Positions 43,628-52,431 are shown, counted from the stretch's first letter. The stretch is 64,000 nucleotides of DNA from JACCTI01 sp038237435 (GCA_038237435.1 JBBRYT010000009.1:80855-144854), one strand, 5' to 3'. Program-made: numbers and translations. The notes: generated by a model not told the origin, from the letters alone.

Positions 43628-44521
43628 CTAGTAATTGATCTCGATTTCGCCCGCCACGAGATCGGTTCCGCCGTAATCGATCACTGCGAGGGCGTTGTAT
43701 TTTTTGCCGGACTGGAGCTTCGTTTTGCCCGGCTCCGGGAGTGAAAAGCTGATTATTCGGGATTTCCCCGGCAGGACTGAGAACGGCGGCAGCGGGATGG
43801 TCTCGACTGCGGTACCGGTGGAATCGCGAAACGCGATCGTCGAGCTGTCGCACTGAATGTGAACGTTCCCTTTGTTCACCGCGCGAATCAGCAATGCGCG
43901 TTTCCCATCTTCCGCCACTTCTTCGATTTTCGTGATCTCGCAGTCGGCATTCGCGTCCACCTGCGGATTGCGAATGAAAACCTTCGTGCCGATTCGGCCG
44001 ATGACGCGTACTTGCAGCTCGCGACCAGGCGCGCTGGTCTGCGATTTGTTCACGTCCGTGGTCTCAGTGAACACCATCGCCCGATACTCCTTGAGCGGCA
44101 TCTCGGATGCAGACTTCGGCGTCGCGATCGAGACGGTCACGATCTTCTTCTCACCTTTTTGCAGGGTGAAGCGCTGCGGATTGACACCGATCCATTTTGC
44201 AGCCGTATCAGGCGCCACATCCTTACCTGGCTCGACGGCCTCGACGGCTCCCTTTTCGTCCTGCGCCCAGTCGGAGGGAAAGACAGTAATGTCCGCCGGC
44301 TTTTCATTCGTGTTGGCGATTTCAAGTTGACGGGTCGTGCGACCGTCCGGTCCGAGATCGATCACCAGCTTGCCGAGATTTACGATGAGGCCTGCACGCG
44401 CAGGTGAAATGAGTGCGCACGCGCCGATGGCGAGCATCAGTGAAGTGCCGAGCGATTTGGAAGTGTGTTTTGTCACTGCTTTGGAGAAGCCTTTGAAGGT
44501 TGTGGTGGGAGAGCAGCGCAA
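43628..44521 (-). CDS. periplasmic chaperone-like protein (PapD/DUF916-like)
   Basis: 297 residues; signal peptide near residues 23-42 (ATG at a later codon may be used). Two Ig-like domains: residues 45-150 with ANTNEKPADITVFPSDW and the GEKKIVTVSIA strand, and 180-297 with NKGNVHIQC. The first strand (IVNLGKLVIDLGPDGRTTRQLEI) and the arrangement resemble fimbrial chaperones and DUF916 WxL-interacting proteins. It lies between the usher-like and subunit genes and would hold subunits in the periplasm. Start and subfamily uncertain. Confidence 0.7.
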   Translation of the reverse strand: MRCSPTTTFKGFSKAVTKHTSKSLGTSLMLAIGACALISPARAGLIVNLGKLVIDLGPDGRTTRQLEIANTNEKPADITVFPSDWAQDEKGAVEAVEPGKDVAPDTAAKWIGVNPQRFTLQKGEKKIVTVSIATPKSASEMPLKEYRAMVFTETTDVNKSQTSAPGRELQVRVIGRIGTKVFIRNPQVDANADCEITKIEEVAEDGKRALLIRAVNKGNVHIQCDSSTIAFRDSTGTAVETIPLPPFSVLPGKSRIISFSLPEPGKTKLQSGKKYNALAVIDYGGTDLVAGEIEINY

Positions 44522-44584
44522 ATGTTGCGCCTCTCGCTGCGCTGCCGGAGCGGATGCCCCGACAGCGAATGCGAAGGGTGCGGG

Positions 44585-45103
44585 TTACGGAGCGGTCAGC
44601 GTGTAAACCGTGTCGAGCGTATAAGTGCCCGGCGGGTCGAGTTGGATGTTGCTGGCGAACCTGTAGTCCACATCGAAGGTATTGCCCGAGGCGCTCACAC
44701 CACCGGCCGTCCCGGAGGAGAGTGTGAAGCCACTCGTGCTCAGCGCTTGGTAGGTGCCGCTGGCTTTACGCACTTCCAGGTCACTCGCCGGCTTTGTGCG
44801 AGTGTCTCCTGCCTGCGCAGGTGTGAAGGCGAAGTTTGCTGTGCCGCTTTTGGCCGTGATCACCCATGCGCGGTTCGAGCGAACTGCTAGCTGATGTGCT
44901 GCGGCCGCGGTGCTCGTGATCGAATCCGAACTCGTGTAATCGCCAGAGACGATCGTCACGCCGGCAGCGTTGCTGGTGGTAGTAAGCTCCAGCACGCTGG
45001 GAACGGTGGCGGTGAAGGTCACCGTTTGTTGAGTAGCGGCGAAGGCTGCAAGGCCCGGGCCAATGGCAAGTGCTACATAAAGCAGCATTGGTTTCAGTTT
45101 CAT
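44585..45103 (-). CDS. small surface-fibre subunit-like protein, paralogue B
   Basis: 172 residues with signal peptide (LLYVALAIGPGLAAFA), mature part QQTVTFTATVPSVLELTT onward, Ser/Thr/Ala-rich, ending LDPPGTYTLDTVYTLTAP. Clear paralogue of the proteins at 40130 and 45216; the shared pattern is VSGDY..S near residue 55, a middle TxxFxFxP(S/A)xGD segment and the C-terminal DPPGTYT. No cysteines. Confidence 0.75.
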   Translation of the reverse strand: MKLKPMLLYVALAIGPGLAAFAATQQTVTFTATVPSVLELTTTSNAAGVTIVSGDYTSSDSITSTAAAAHQLAVRSNRAWVITAKSGTANFAFTPAQAGDTRTKPASDLEVRKASGTYQALSTSGFTLSSGTAGGVSASGNTFDVDYRFASNIQLDPPGTYTLDTVYTLTAP

Positions 45104-45215
45104 GATTTCTTGTTCTTTCTGTTTGTTTGGTTTGGTTCCCTCATCTCCCCAAGGAGAGCGACAACGATTTCGTTGCCTGGAGACTTAAGGAAAATTGGTT
45201 TGCTGTTCTCGCGCG

Positions 45216-45761
45216 TCAGGGAGCAGTGAGCGTGTAGACAATCGCGAGGGTGTAAGTGCCGGGCGGATCCTGCGAAAGGTTACTCGTGAGCTGGTAATCC
45301 ACTGCAAACGTATTGCCGGTGGTGGCCGTGCCCCCTTTGTTTCCGGTCTTCAACGAAACATTTGCCGTGGTGATCGCCGTATAGGTTCCGCCGGTATTGA
45401 GCTTGTACGAGAGAGTGCCTGCGGCCTTCGCGGGATCGGGATCGCCGGCCGAAGGTGCGAACGAGAATGCCGCCGTGTTTGCTTTGACACTGACAGTCCA
45501 ACTCTTGTTGCTATCAACCGACAATGTGTTGGCACTGCTCACCGTCTTCGTTGCCGCGCCGGTCGACAGGTTATAATCGCCGCTCACGAAAGGAATCGAG
45601 ACGGCATTGGTATCCACCGCCAGCGCAAGGACCTGCGGAACGCTGCTCGTAATGGTGACGGTCTGCGTGGTTTGTGCCTGCGCTGTGCTGCAAATGGCTA
45701 ACGCCACCGTGACGCAGAACAAGGCACTTTGAGCTGCAATATGGGTAATACGGTATTTCAT
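45216..45761 (-). CDS. small surface-fibre subunit-like protein, paralogue A
   Basis: 181 residues from ATG 45761. Signal peptide (ALFCVTVALAICSTAQA), then TQTVTITSSVPQVLALAV, VSGDYNLSTGAATK, FSFAPSAGDPDP and the C-terminal QDPPGTYTLAIVYTLTAP. First gene of the cluster on the - strand, 113 bp from paralogue B. Three paralogues next to chaperone- and usher-like genes suggest major and minor subunits of one fibre. Confidence 0.75.
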   Translation of the reverse strand: MKYRITHIAAQSALFCVTVALAICSTAQAQTTQTVTITSSVPQVLALAVDTNAVSIPFVSGDYNLSTGAATKTVSSANTLSVDSNKSWTVSVKANTAAFSFAPSAGDPDPAKAAGTLSYKLNTGGTYTAITTANVSLKTGNKGGTATTGNTFAVDYQLTSNLSQDPPGTYTLAIVYTLTAP

Positions 45762-45819
45762 GCTAAGGAGTAATCCGTCTCTTAGCGGGGGGCATGCCAC
45801 ACGCGCGGTTTAATCAGCA

Positions 45820-46310
45820 CTTTTACGTAGAACGCGCCGAACCTCTTGCCCTAACGAGTAGTAGAGCAGTTCAATCCTATGACGCATCAGCAAGACCGAG
45901 GAATGCGGATCGGTCGCGATGTCTTTGACGATTCGATAACGCCCTGCGCGACCGGAACTAATGATGCGATAAAGCAGCGCACCCTTCTCCGGATACTGCA
46001 ACTCGTGCTCAGGATCGCGCCGTTCTTCGTGAAAAGACTTTCGCCGTCGGTGATCAGCAATTGGAAGTCGCGCGTATTCGGTTGATCGACGTGCGGATAA
46101 TAAATCTCATTGATGATGCCGTGCGAAAGGGTGAACCACAGCCGGCAACTGCTGTGGTAGGCGGTGCCGATTCCTTCCTTCGTGCTCTGCGTCCAGCGCG
46201 GCTCCGCGCCCGGCCAACCGAAAGCAATGCTTTGTGGTTGCTCGGTCATCGCATTTTCGATTAAGCGCGAACCGTCGCGCGATGGCGAGGGAGAAGTAAT
46301 TCAGCTCGCT
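45820..46310. repeat. ~490-bp direct duplicate flanking the surface-fibre cluster (copy 2)
   Basis: Homologous to 39570-40058, including the GH15 start, about 50 bp upstream of it, and about 430 bp of coding sequence. Both copies share orientation. Together they bracket 5.8 kb that holds the fibre cluster. Confidence 0.85.
45823..46249 (-). pseudogene. frameshifted duplicate of the GH15 gene 5' end
   Basis: The first 71 residues match the intact GH15 protein (37625-39994) at all but four positions. A 1-nt loss in a T-run (near 46031-46040, GAAAGTCTTTT versus seven Ts in the intact copy) shifts the frame; the second frame (MQYPEKGALLYRI...) continues the same protein for about 60 residues, then similarity fades at about 45828. 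The rest of the gene is missing. It is on the same strand as the intact copy. Confidence 0.92.
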
Positions 46311-47511
46311 AAAACAGGATTCGGTAAACGAGACCGAGAGCGCCGGCCCCAAGGACAACTGGAATAACGCTCCATTTCCAACGCGCCATGCCGACGAAAG
46401 CGACGAGCGCAATTGCCAGGGCGAACCAATCGACGGTGTGGGGCTGCGGAAAAAAAACGTGCAAGGCGAACCAGACGGCAAGATTCAAAATGACGCCGAC
46501 GATGGCGGCGGTGATGGCCGACAGCGCGGTTGTGAGTTTTTCATTGCCGCGCAATTTTTCGATGTAAGGACCGCCCAGAAAAATCCAAAGAAAACACGGA
46601 GTAAAGGTTGTCCAGGTGGTGATGAACGCCCCTAAGGTTGCTGCGAGCAAGGGCGACAAGCCGTCGGGATTTTGCCACGCCCCGACGAACCCGACAAACT
46701 GCACGACCATGATCAGCGGGCCCGGCGTCGTTTCGGCCAGACCGAGGCCATCCATCATTTGACCGGCTTGCAGCCACCCGTAGTCAACCGCTTGTTGTGC
46801 CACATACGGCAGCACGGCGTAGGCGCCGCCAAAGGTGACGATGGCTGCTTTGCTGAAAAACAATCCTTCGTGAAAAAGCGTGTTGCTCCAACCTCTCGTT
46901 AGGCCCGCTACAAGTGTCGGGATGATCCAGAGCGCGAGACATACGACGGTCACGCGAATCGACCGCCAAAGATTCGGCTGCGTGTGTGGCGGAGATTCAT
47001 CTTCGTCGTCCAAGACAGATTTATCCGCGGCCGCAGCATGAGCGGAAACCACGTCAAATTTCTGTTTCCAGAATCGGCCACCGACGATGCCGATAATTCC
47101 TGCCGCCAGGACAATGATGGGAAACGGGACCTTGAAAAAATAGATCGCGACAAATGCGGCTGCCGCGATGCCCCACATGACTTCATTTCGTAACGCCTTC
47201 CGTCCGATACGAAGGACGGCTGCTAAAACGATCGCGGTCACGGCTGGTTTGAGTCCGTAAAAAATCGCAGCGATCCAGGGGATATTGCCGAATGCCATGT
47301 AGACGTAGCTCAGCCCCCACAAGACGAACATTGACGGAATGACAAACAGCGCACCGGCGACGATGCCGCCCCACGTTTTGTGCAAGAGCCATCCGATGTA
47401 AATCGCCAGCTGTTGCGCTTCGGGTCCAGGAAGCAGCATGCAATAATTCAACGCATGCAAGAATCGTGACTGACTGATCCAACGCTTCCGATCGACCAGC
47501 TCGGTCTGCAT
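46309..47511 (-). CDS. chrA: chromate transporter ChrA (5' end unclear)
   Basis: At least 400 residues in two homologous CHR halves: LNYCMLLPGPEAQQLAIYIGW and, in the second half, GGAYAVLPYVAQQAV with GLAETTPGPLIMVVQFVGF. The transporter exports chromate or sulphate analogues. The conserved N-terminal motif FWLKLGLISFGGPAG is encoded in the same frame upstream of the ATG at 47511 (47512-47560), so translation begins earlier. No ATG, GTG or TTG is in frame before the tRNA genes; ATT at 47614-47616 or a CTG further up are the only candidates. Confidence 0.9.
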   Translation of the reverse strand: MQTELVDRKRWISQSRFLHALNYCMLLPGPEAQQLAIYIGWLLHKTWGGIVAGALFVIPSMFVLWGLSYVYMAFGNIPWIAAIFYGLKPAVTAIVLAAVLRIGRKALRNEVMWGIAAAAFVAIYFFKVPFPIIVLAAGIIGIVGGRFWKQKFDVVSAHAAAADKSVLDDEDESPPHTQPNLWRSIRVTVVCLALWIIPTLVAGLTRGWSNTLFHEGLFFSKAAIVTFGGAYAVLPYVAQQAVDYGWLQAGQMMDGLGLAETTPGPLIMVVQFVGFVGAWQNPDGLSPLLAATLGAFITTWTTFTPCFLWIFLGGPYIEKLRGNEKLTTALSAITAAIVGVILNLAVWFALHVFFPQPHTVDWFALAIALVAFVGMARWKWSVIPVVLGAGALGLVYRILF

Positions 47512-47650
47512 GATAGCGATCTGGCCAGCAGGTCCACCAAAGCTGATGAGACCGAGCTTTAACCAAAAACGAAAAGCTAGAGTGAAACTAGGATGCGCGC
47601 TCGTAAGGCCGCGAATGCTAAAAGAGCGACGAGCAACTTTCGACAGAAAA

Positions 47651-47725
47651 TGGCTCCAGAGGTAGGATTCGAACCTACGACCAATCGGTTAACAGCCGAC
47701 CGCTCTACCACTGAGCTACTCTGGA
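47651..47725 (-). tRNA. tRNA-Asn(GUU)
   Basis: Acceptor stem and CCA are encoded (CCA at 47651-47653). The anticodon loop CTGTTAA gives GTT. The T-loop GTTCGAATCC and D-stem are canonical. Confidence 0.96.
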
Positions 47726-47757
47726 TCGTTTTGTCGCCCGCCGAACGGGCGGTGATT

Positions 47758-47834
47758 TGGTTGCGGGGGCGGGATTTGAACCCGCGGCCTTCAGGTTATG
47801 AGCCTGACGAGCTACCAGACTGCTCCACCCCGCG
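47758..47834 (-). tRNA. initiator tRNA-fMet(CAU)
   Basis: Anticodon loop CTCATAA gives CAT. The acceptor stem begins CGCGGGG and ends CCCCGCA, so base 1 (C) does not pair with base 72 (A): the signature of initiator tRNA. CCA is encoded. The anticodon stem is CAGG/CCTG instead of the usual three G-C pairs. Confidence 0.95.
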
Positions 47835-47869
47835 TCTTGAAGGCGCTAGTATGCTGCGCGAGAAAGCGA

Positions 47870-48823
47870 ATGCAAATGCAAACGCGTAATGTTTCCAAAG
47901 TGAAAAGCGCAGGAAAAATTTTGGTCGGCACCGCGAGCTGGTCCGATCCCGGATTTGTCGCGCGCTGGTATCCCAAAGGAATGGCGGCGACTGAGCGGTT
48001 GCCGTGGTACGCGCAACATTTCGAGATGGTGGAAGTGAACTCGACTTTCTATGCAGTGCCCGATGCGCGCATGGTGGAACGGTGGATGCGGAGCACGCCT
48101 AACGAGTTCATTTTCGATGTGAAACTGCATCAGTTGCTTTCCCGCCACTCGACGCCGGCGAAATTTCTTCCACCGAAGTTGCAAAAAAAAGCGGAAACCG
48201 ATGAGAAGGCGAAAGTCAGACTGACACCGGAAATTGAAGCGACCATGGTGCGGGAAATCCTGAACGCGCTTTCCATTCTGCGCGATGCCGGGAAACTAGG
48301 TGTGTTGCTTTTGCAACTTTCGCCCGCCTTTTCGCCGCGTAAGCACTCGTTAGGCGAATTGCAGTCGTTGCTGGAGATGCTGGGCGATTACCGAGTCGCG
48401 ATTGAATTACGGAATCGGAACTGGGCGGTGGGCGATCGACTGGCGGAAACTCTGGAATTTTTTCGCGGCCACTCGGCCACGCTAGTTCTAGTGGACGCGC
48501 CGACAAAAGATCATTTCACGATCATGCCGTCGGACCTCCAGGAGATTACCGATTCGCGCACAGCCTACCTGCGACTGCACGGTCGCGATGCCCATGCCTA
48601 CACCACGGGCAAAACCGTGGCGGAACGTTTCAATTACGATTACTCCGACGAAGAAATCGATGAGGTCGCCGAGCGAGCGCAGTTGCTCGCGAAAGAAGCG
48701 AAAGAAGTTCACGTGATTTTCAACAACAACGCGCTGGATTACGCGCCGCATGCGGCGTTGCGATTGCGAAAAGCGTTGAAGCAGATCGCCGGGTTGCCTC
48801 CGCGCCAAGGCGAACTTCTCTGA
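47870..48823 (+). CDS. DUF72 domain protein
   Basis: 317 residues from ATG 47870. Matches the DUF72 pattern: VGTASWSDPGFV, FYAVPD, FIFDVKLHQ, AIELRNRNW near residue 180, YLRLHGRD and FNNN near the C-terminus. DUF72 proteins adopt a TIM-barrel-like fold related to endonuclease IV; their role is unknown. Two exact 11-mers lie in this gene (48097 encoding TPNE, 48345 encoding HSLG). Confidence 0.93.
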   Translation: MQMQTRNVSKVKSAGKILVGTASWSDPGFVARWYPKGMAATERLPWYAQHFEMVEVNSTFYAVPDARMVERWMRSTPNEFIFDVKLHQLLSRHSTPAKFLPPKLQKKAETDEKAKVRLTPEIEATMVREILNALSILRDAGKLGVLLLQLSPAFSPRKHSLGELQSLLEMLGDYRVAIELRNRNWAVGDRLAETLEFFRGHSATLVLVDAPTKDHFTIMPSDLQEITDSRTAYLRLHGRDAHAYTTGKTVAERFNYDYSDEEIDEVAERAQLLAKEAKEVHVIFNNNALDYAPHAALRLRKALKQIAGLPPRQGELL

Positions 48824-48876
48824 TCGGACATTCGCGAGGACTGTCCACGTCATCAGAATTTGCGTAGGGTCTGCGC

Positions 48877-49386
48877 GTGAGCGGTGACGCAAACAATGAA
48901 ACGAAGTCCGAACCGCGCCTTCCTTGGTGGAAGCGGCGTTTGCACGCGCATCGCGGCCGCTTGATTCGGATCAATGACACGCCGCATTCGGTCGCGCTCG
49001 GTTCGGCCATCGGAATGTTTTTTGGATTCACTCCGCTCTTCGGTTTGAAAACGCTGCTCTCCATTTTGGTGGCGTGGATTTTTAAGAGTAACAAAATCGC
49101 CGCTGCCGTCATGGTCACGCTGCATGATCTTATTTTGCCATTTCTGCCGGTGATTCTTTTTTGGGAATACAAAATGGGCATGTGGGTTTTGCAGCGCCAA
49201 ATGCCGGCGAAGCCGCGTCTGCACGGCGGGGCCCTGCGCGATTACATCCAGTGGACGACCTTTTTCACCTACGGAAAACCGACGCTGATCGGCTCCCTTT
49301 TCTTCGCTCTGCCGAGCGCGGTGATTTTGTATTTCTTCCTGCGCCCACTGCTGGCCAAGGCGCATCTCACGCGCGAGGACGACTAA
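48877..49386 (+). CDS. DUF2062 membrane protein
   Basis: 169 residues from GTG 48877 with the DUF2062 pattern: a basic N-terminus, PHSVALGSAIGMFFGFTPLFG, then two to three membrane helices and a C-terminal helix. Function of the family is unknown; members are inner membrane proteins. It lies 54 bp after the DUF72 gene. Confidence 0.88.
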   Translation: MSGDANNETKSEPRLPWWKRRLHAHRGRLIRINDTPHSVALGSAIGMFFGFTPLFGLKTLLSILVAWIFKSNKIAAAVMVTLHDLILPFLPVILFWEYKMGMWVLQRQMPAKPRLHGGALRDYIQWTTFFTYGKPTLIGSLFFALPSAVILYFFLRPLLAKAHLTREDD

Positions 49387-49485
49387 AATTTCCGGTCACA
49401 ACGGCACGGGAACTGCATCAAAAGGCGAGCAGCATTCGTCTGGCGCGCCGTAGTGGTGAGCCCGGCGGATCTGAACTTACCGAAT

Positions 49486-50169
49486 ATGAAATCATTGCTC
49501 GCCGTTTTTTCCAGCAGCCTGCTCCTTTGCTCCTGCGCCGACATGTATGTGACGAAATCTACTGTGTCCGGCAGTGGCAGCGCCGCTTCCATCGACACCA
49601 AAGATGTTGGATCAGTCAGCGGTGTGCGCATGACGACCAACTGCGGCGTCGGCGCGCATGAGCCCAAAGCAATTTACATTCGTCCGTTCTGTATCGACAA
49701 CGCGACGTTCATCGGTGATGAAGCCCATTCGGATGGCGAAATGCCAATTCGCAAAGCGCTCACGCCGGTCTCTTTTGCGGGAACGCTAAAGGAAGATCTT
49801 GAAAAAATAGCGCCCGCACGAGTTTTGAAAGCGGATGAATCGCCCCGGACCGGCTGGCTGGTCGATGGCGAATTCACCATGGTCGATGGCGGCAGCCCGA
49901 CCGGTCGTTTCTTCCTCGGAAATTTCGGCGTCGGCCGTTCCTTCCTCGCCATGCACGTACGCGTGACCGACGTGGAGCAAGGTGCGGTCGTGTATGAATT
50001 TGATGTGGCCGGCGACAGCCGTCTGCAAGGCAAACTGGGCACGATTCGGGCGAGCGGACTCGGCAAAGCGACGCCGTTCGATCTCGTGAATGCGGCCGAG
50101 CGCATCTATCAGACGCTCGAACCCAACGTGCATCGTTACGGCACGCGCTCGAGCATTTCGCTGCGCTAA
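49486..50169 (+). CDS. lipoprotein of DUF4410-like type
   Basis: 227 residues from ATG 49486. Lipobox LLCSC near residue 16. Repeated GxxRVTD/VVYEFDVAG-like pattern and a FFLGNFGVGRSF stretch resemble DUF4410 proteins of unknown role. It would be anchored to a membrane facing the periplasm. Family assignment is tentative. Confidence 0.7.
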   Translation: MKSLLAVFSSSLLLCSCADMYVTKSTVSGSGSAASIDTKDVGSVSGVRMTTNCGVGAHEPKAIYIRPFCIDNATFIGDEAHSDGEMPIRKALTPVSFAGTLKEDLEKIAPARVLKADESPRTGWLVDGEFTMVDGGSPTGRFFLGNFGVGRSFLAMHVRVTDVEQGAVVYEFDVAGDSRLQGKLGTIRASGLGKATPFDLVNAAERIYQTLEPNVHRYGTRSSISLR

Positions 50170-50229
50170 TTAATTCCTCTCATCCGGACGACCCGATTGG
50201 CGGTTGCCAATCGAGTCGCTCCGATTAAG

Positions 50230-51195
50230 ATGCAGCGCCTTTCGCCTGTGATCTCATCGCGCCGCATCTCTATCTTCGTTGCGCTGCTATTTGCGCTGCT
50301 CTCTTGCGGACGAATGCTGGCCGCGCAGGCCTACATCATCGTTGATTCGAAAAACGGCTACATTTTCCAGGAACAAAATTCGAAAGCGAAACGTCAGGTC
50401 GGCAGCTTGACGAAGATCGCGATGGCCATGGTCGTTTTGGACTGGGCCGAAAAACATTCCGGAGATCTCGGACAGGTCGCGACCGTGCCGCCGGAAGCAT
50501 TCAACGGTGTAACGGAAAATTTCGTTGGCTTCCAGCCCGGCGATACCGCCACCTTGCGCGATCTGCTTTATGCCGCGCTGGTGCAATCAGACAACATCGC
50601 TGCCTACACGCTAGCGAATCACGTCGGGCAACAGATCACCTCGCTCGTGTCGAATGCGGCCGGTCCGACTCCCGTCGCGACTTTCGTCGGTCAAATGAAT
50701 GCGCTCGCCAAAACGCTGCGCATGGAGCGGACGCATTTTGTAAATTCGAATGGCCTCGACTCGAATGAAAAGTCGCTCCCCTACTCAACTGCCGCTGACC
50801 TGGCGAGACTCACGCGCTACGCTATGGATCGCGCCGGGTTCCGTTTTTATGTCTCGCAAAAAGAGCGGCAAGTTTCCTTCAATCGTGGCGGTAAGAGTCA
50901 CAGTTATCAGTTGCGCAATACTAACGAACTGCTCGGCACCAACGGAGTGGAAGGTGTCAAAACCGGACGCACTGCTCGCGCCGGCGATTGTTTGATTCTT
51001 TCCGCGCAACGTCAGGCCGAGATTGTTAAACTGGGTGAAAATCGCGCCCGGATTTATCCGCGTCACCTCATCATCGTCATGCTCGGGAGCACCAATCGTT
51101 TCCCGGAAGGCCAGCAGTTATTGAATCTTGGCTGGCAACTCTACGATCAATGGGCCGCAGCGGGCCGCTTGGTCGATCCGAAGAAAACGCTCTAA
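50230..51195 (+). CDS. dacA: D-alanyl-D-alanine carboxypeptidase
   Basis: 321 residues from ATG 50230. Signal segment (ISIFVALLFALLSCGRMLAA), then the serine peptidase S11 motifs: SLTK (SxxK, near residue 60), SDN near residue 119, and KTG near residue 249. It trims the pentapeptide of peptidoglycan in the periplasm. An inverted repeat GCTCTA/TAGAGC covers its stop (51189-51207). Confidence 0.93.
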   Translation: MQRLSPVISSRRISIFVALLFALLSCGRMLAAQAYIIVDSKNGYIFQEQNSKAKRQVGSLTKIAMAMVVLDWAEKHSGDLGQVATVPPEAFNGVTENFVGFQPGDTATLRDLLYAALVQSDNIAAYTLANHVGQQITSLVSNAAGPTPVATFVGQMNALAKTLRMERTHFVNSNGLDSNEKSLPYSTAADLARLTRYAMDRAGFRFYVSQKERQVSFNRGGKSHSYQLRNTNELLGTNGVEGVKTGRTARAGDCLILSAQRQAEIVKLGENRARIYPRHLIIVMLGSTNRFPEGQQLLNLGWQLYDQWAAAGRLVDPKKTL

Positions 51196-51207
51196 TATAT
51201 ATAGAGC
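51189..51207 (+). terminator. AT-rich inverted repeat at the dacA stop
   Basis: GCTCTA (51189-51194) and TAGAGC (51202-51207) flank ATATATA. The stop TAA lies in the left part. It lacks a T tract, so the terminator role is uncertain; the AT core could also be a promoter element for the next gene. Confidence 0.35.
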
Positions 51208-51285
51208 AGTTGCGCGACCCAGCGGACGTTTGAGTTCTACGGAATTTTTGGCTGCTGCTCTTTGTATCGAAAGAAATAATCCGCG

Positions 51286-52362
51286 ATGAAACGCCGGCTG
51301 GGTGTGTTAACGAGCGGTGGTGATTGCCCCGGCCTAAACGCTGTCTTGCGAGGTATTGCTCTCGCTGCCGACAAGTTGAATTTTGAGGTGGTCGGGTTTC
51401 GCGACGGTTTCGAAGGTCTCTTGCCGCCGGGTCACTTCATAATCCTCGACCGGCGCACGACCAGCGGAATCATGCCGCGCGGCGGCACTATTATCGGCAC
51501 CACGAACCGCGGTCACTTCGTCGCCAAAGTCGGCGCGGGTGAACGAATGGTGGTTGCGCCGGAAGTCATCGCGCAAGCCAAGGAAGTTTTGCGCGAACAT
51601 CGAGTCGAAGCGCTCATCATTATCGGCGGTGATGGTTCGATGACGACCGCGCTGCAATTACAAGAAGCAGGCATCAATTGCATCGGCGTTCCAAAAACAA
51701 TCGACAACGATCTCGAAGCGACCGCCATGACCTTCGGTTTCGACTCCGCCGTCGCAGCAGTGACCGATGCCTGCGATCGTTTGCACACCACCGCGACCAG
51801 TCACAAGCGGGTCATGATTCTGGAAGTGATGGGGCGGCACGCGGGTTGGATTGCGTTGCACGGCGGTATCGCCGGCGGAGCTCACATCATTTTGATTCCG
51901 GAGATTCGTTTCGATTACGGCAAAATTATCGAGGCCATTCATGCGCGAGAAAAGCACGGCAGTATCTACTCGTTAGTCGTCGTCGCCGAAGGTGCGTGTC
52001 CGGCCGATGGACAAACCGTGATGCATCACATCGAGGGCGGCGAAGATCGCTTCGGCGGCATCGGTGGTGTGGTCGCCGCGGAAATTGCGGGCCGCACGGG
52101 AAAAGAAACGCGCTGCACCGTGCTGGGTCATTTACAACGCGGCGGCGCGCCGACCACGCTCGACCGCATTCTCGGCACGCGCTTTGGCGTGAAAGCGGTG
52201 AAGCTGGTCGCAGAAGGTCAGTTTGGTTCGATGGTCAGCTATCAGAACTATCAAGTGCGCCATGTGCCAATCGCCGATGCGGTCAATCGTCTTAAACTCG
52301 TTAGGCCAGACGGTGAACTGGTTCAGACCGCGCGCGACGTGGAGATTTGCTTCGGCGATTAG
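51286..52362 (+). CDS. pfkA: 6-phosphofructokinase
   Basis: 358 residues. Nucleotide motif GGDCPGLNAV near residue 11, GGDGSMTTA near residue 105 and PKTIDNDL near residue 124. The Gly of GGDG (position 104 in E. coli numbering) is the ATP type, while Lys in PKTIDND (position 124) is the type found in PPi enzymes and long ATP-PFKs; this pairing is typical of group III. It phosphorylates fructose-6-phosphate in glycolysis. Repeat copies: exact at 52296 (KLVRP), one mismatch at 51968. Confidence 0.94.
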   Translation: MKRRLGVLTSGGDCPGLNAVLRGIALAADKLNFEVVGFRDGFEGLLPPGHFIILDRRTTSGIMPRGGTIIGTTNRGHFVAKVGAGERMVVAPEVIAQAKEVLREHRVEALIIIGGDGSMTTALQLQEAGINCIGVPKTIDNDLEATAMTFGFDSAVAAVTDACDRLHTTATSHKRVMILEVMGRHAGWIALHGGIAGGAHIILIPEIRFDYGKIIEAIHAREKHGSIYSLVVVAEGACPADGQTVMHHIEGGEDRFGGIGGVVAAEIAGRTGKETRCTVLGHLQRGGAPTTLDRILGTRFGVKAVKLVAEGQFGSMVSYQNYQVRHVPIADAVNRLKLVRPDGELVQTARDVEICFGD

Positions 52363-52431
52363 CTCAGCAAAATCCGATTGGCGCGTTGAAGTTGACCGCG
52401 TAACTTCCGCACTCCCGAATTTTGAAACATC

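Noticed and set aside
45823..46249. A second functional GH15 enzyme
   Set aside because: It has only the first part of the gene, a frameshift, and lacks the catalytic barrel.
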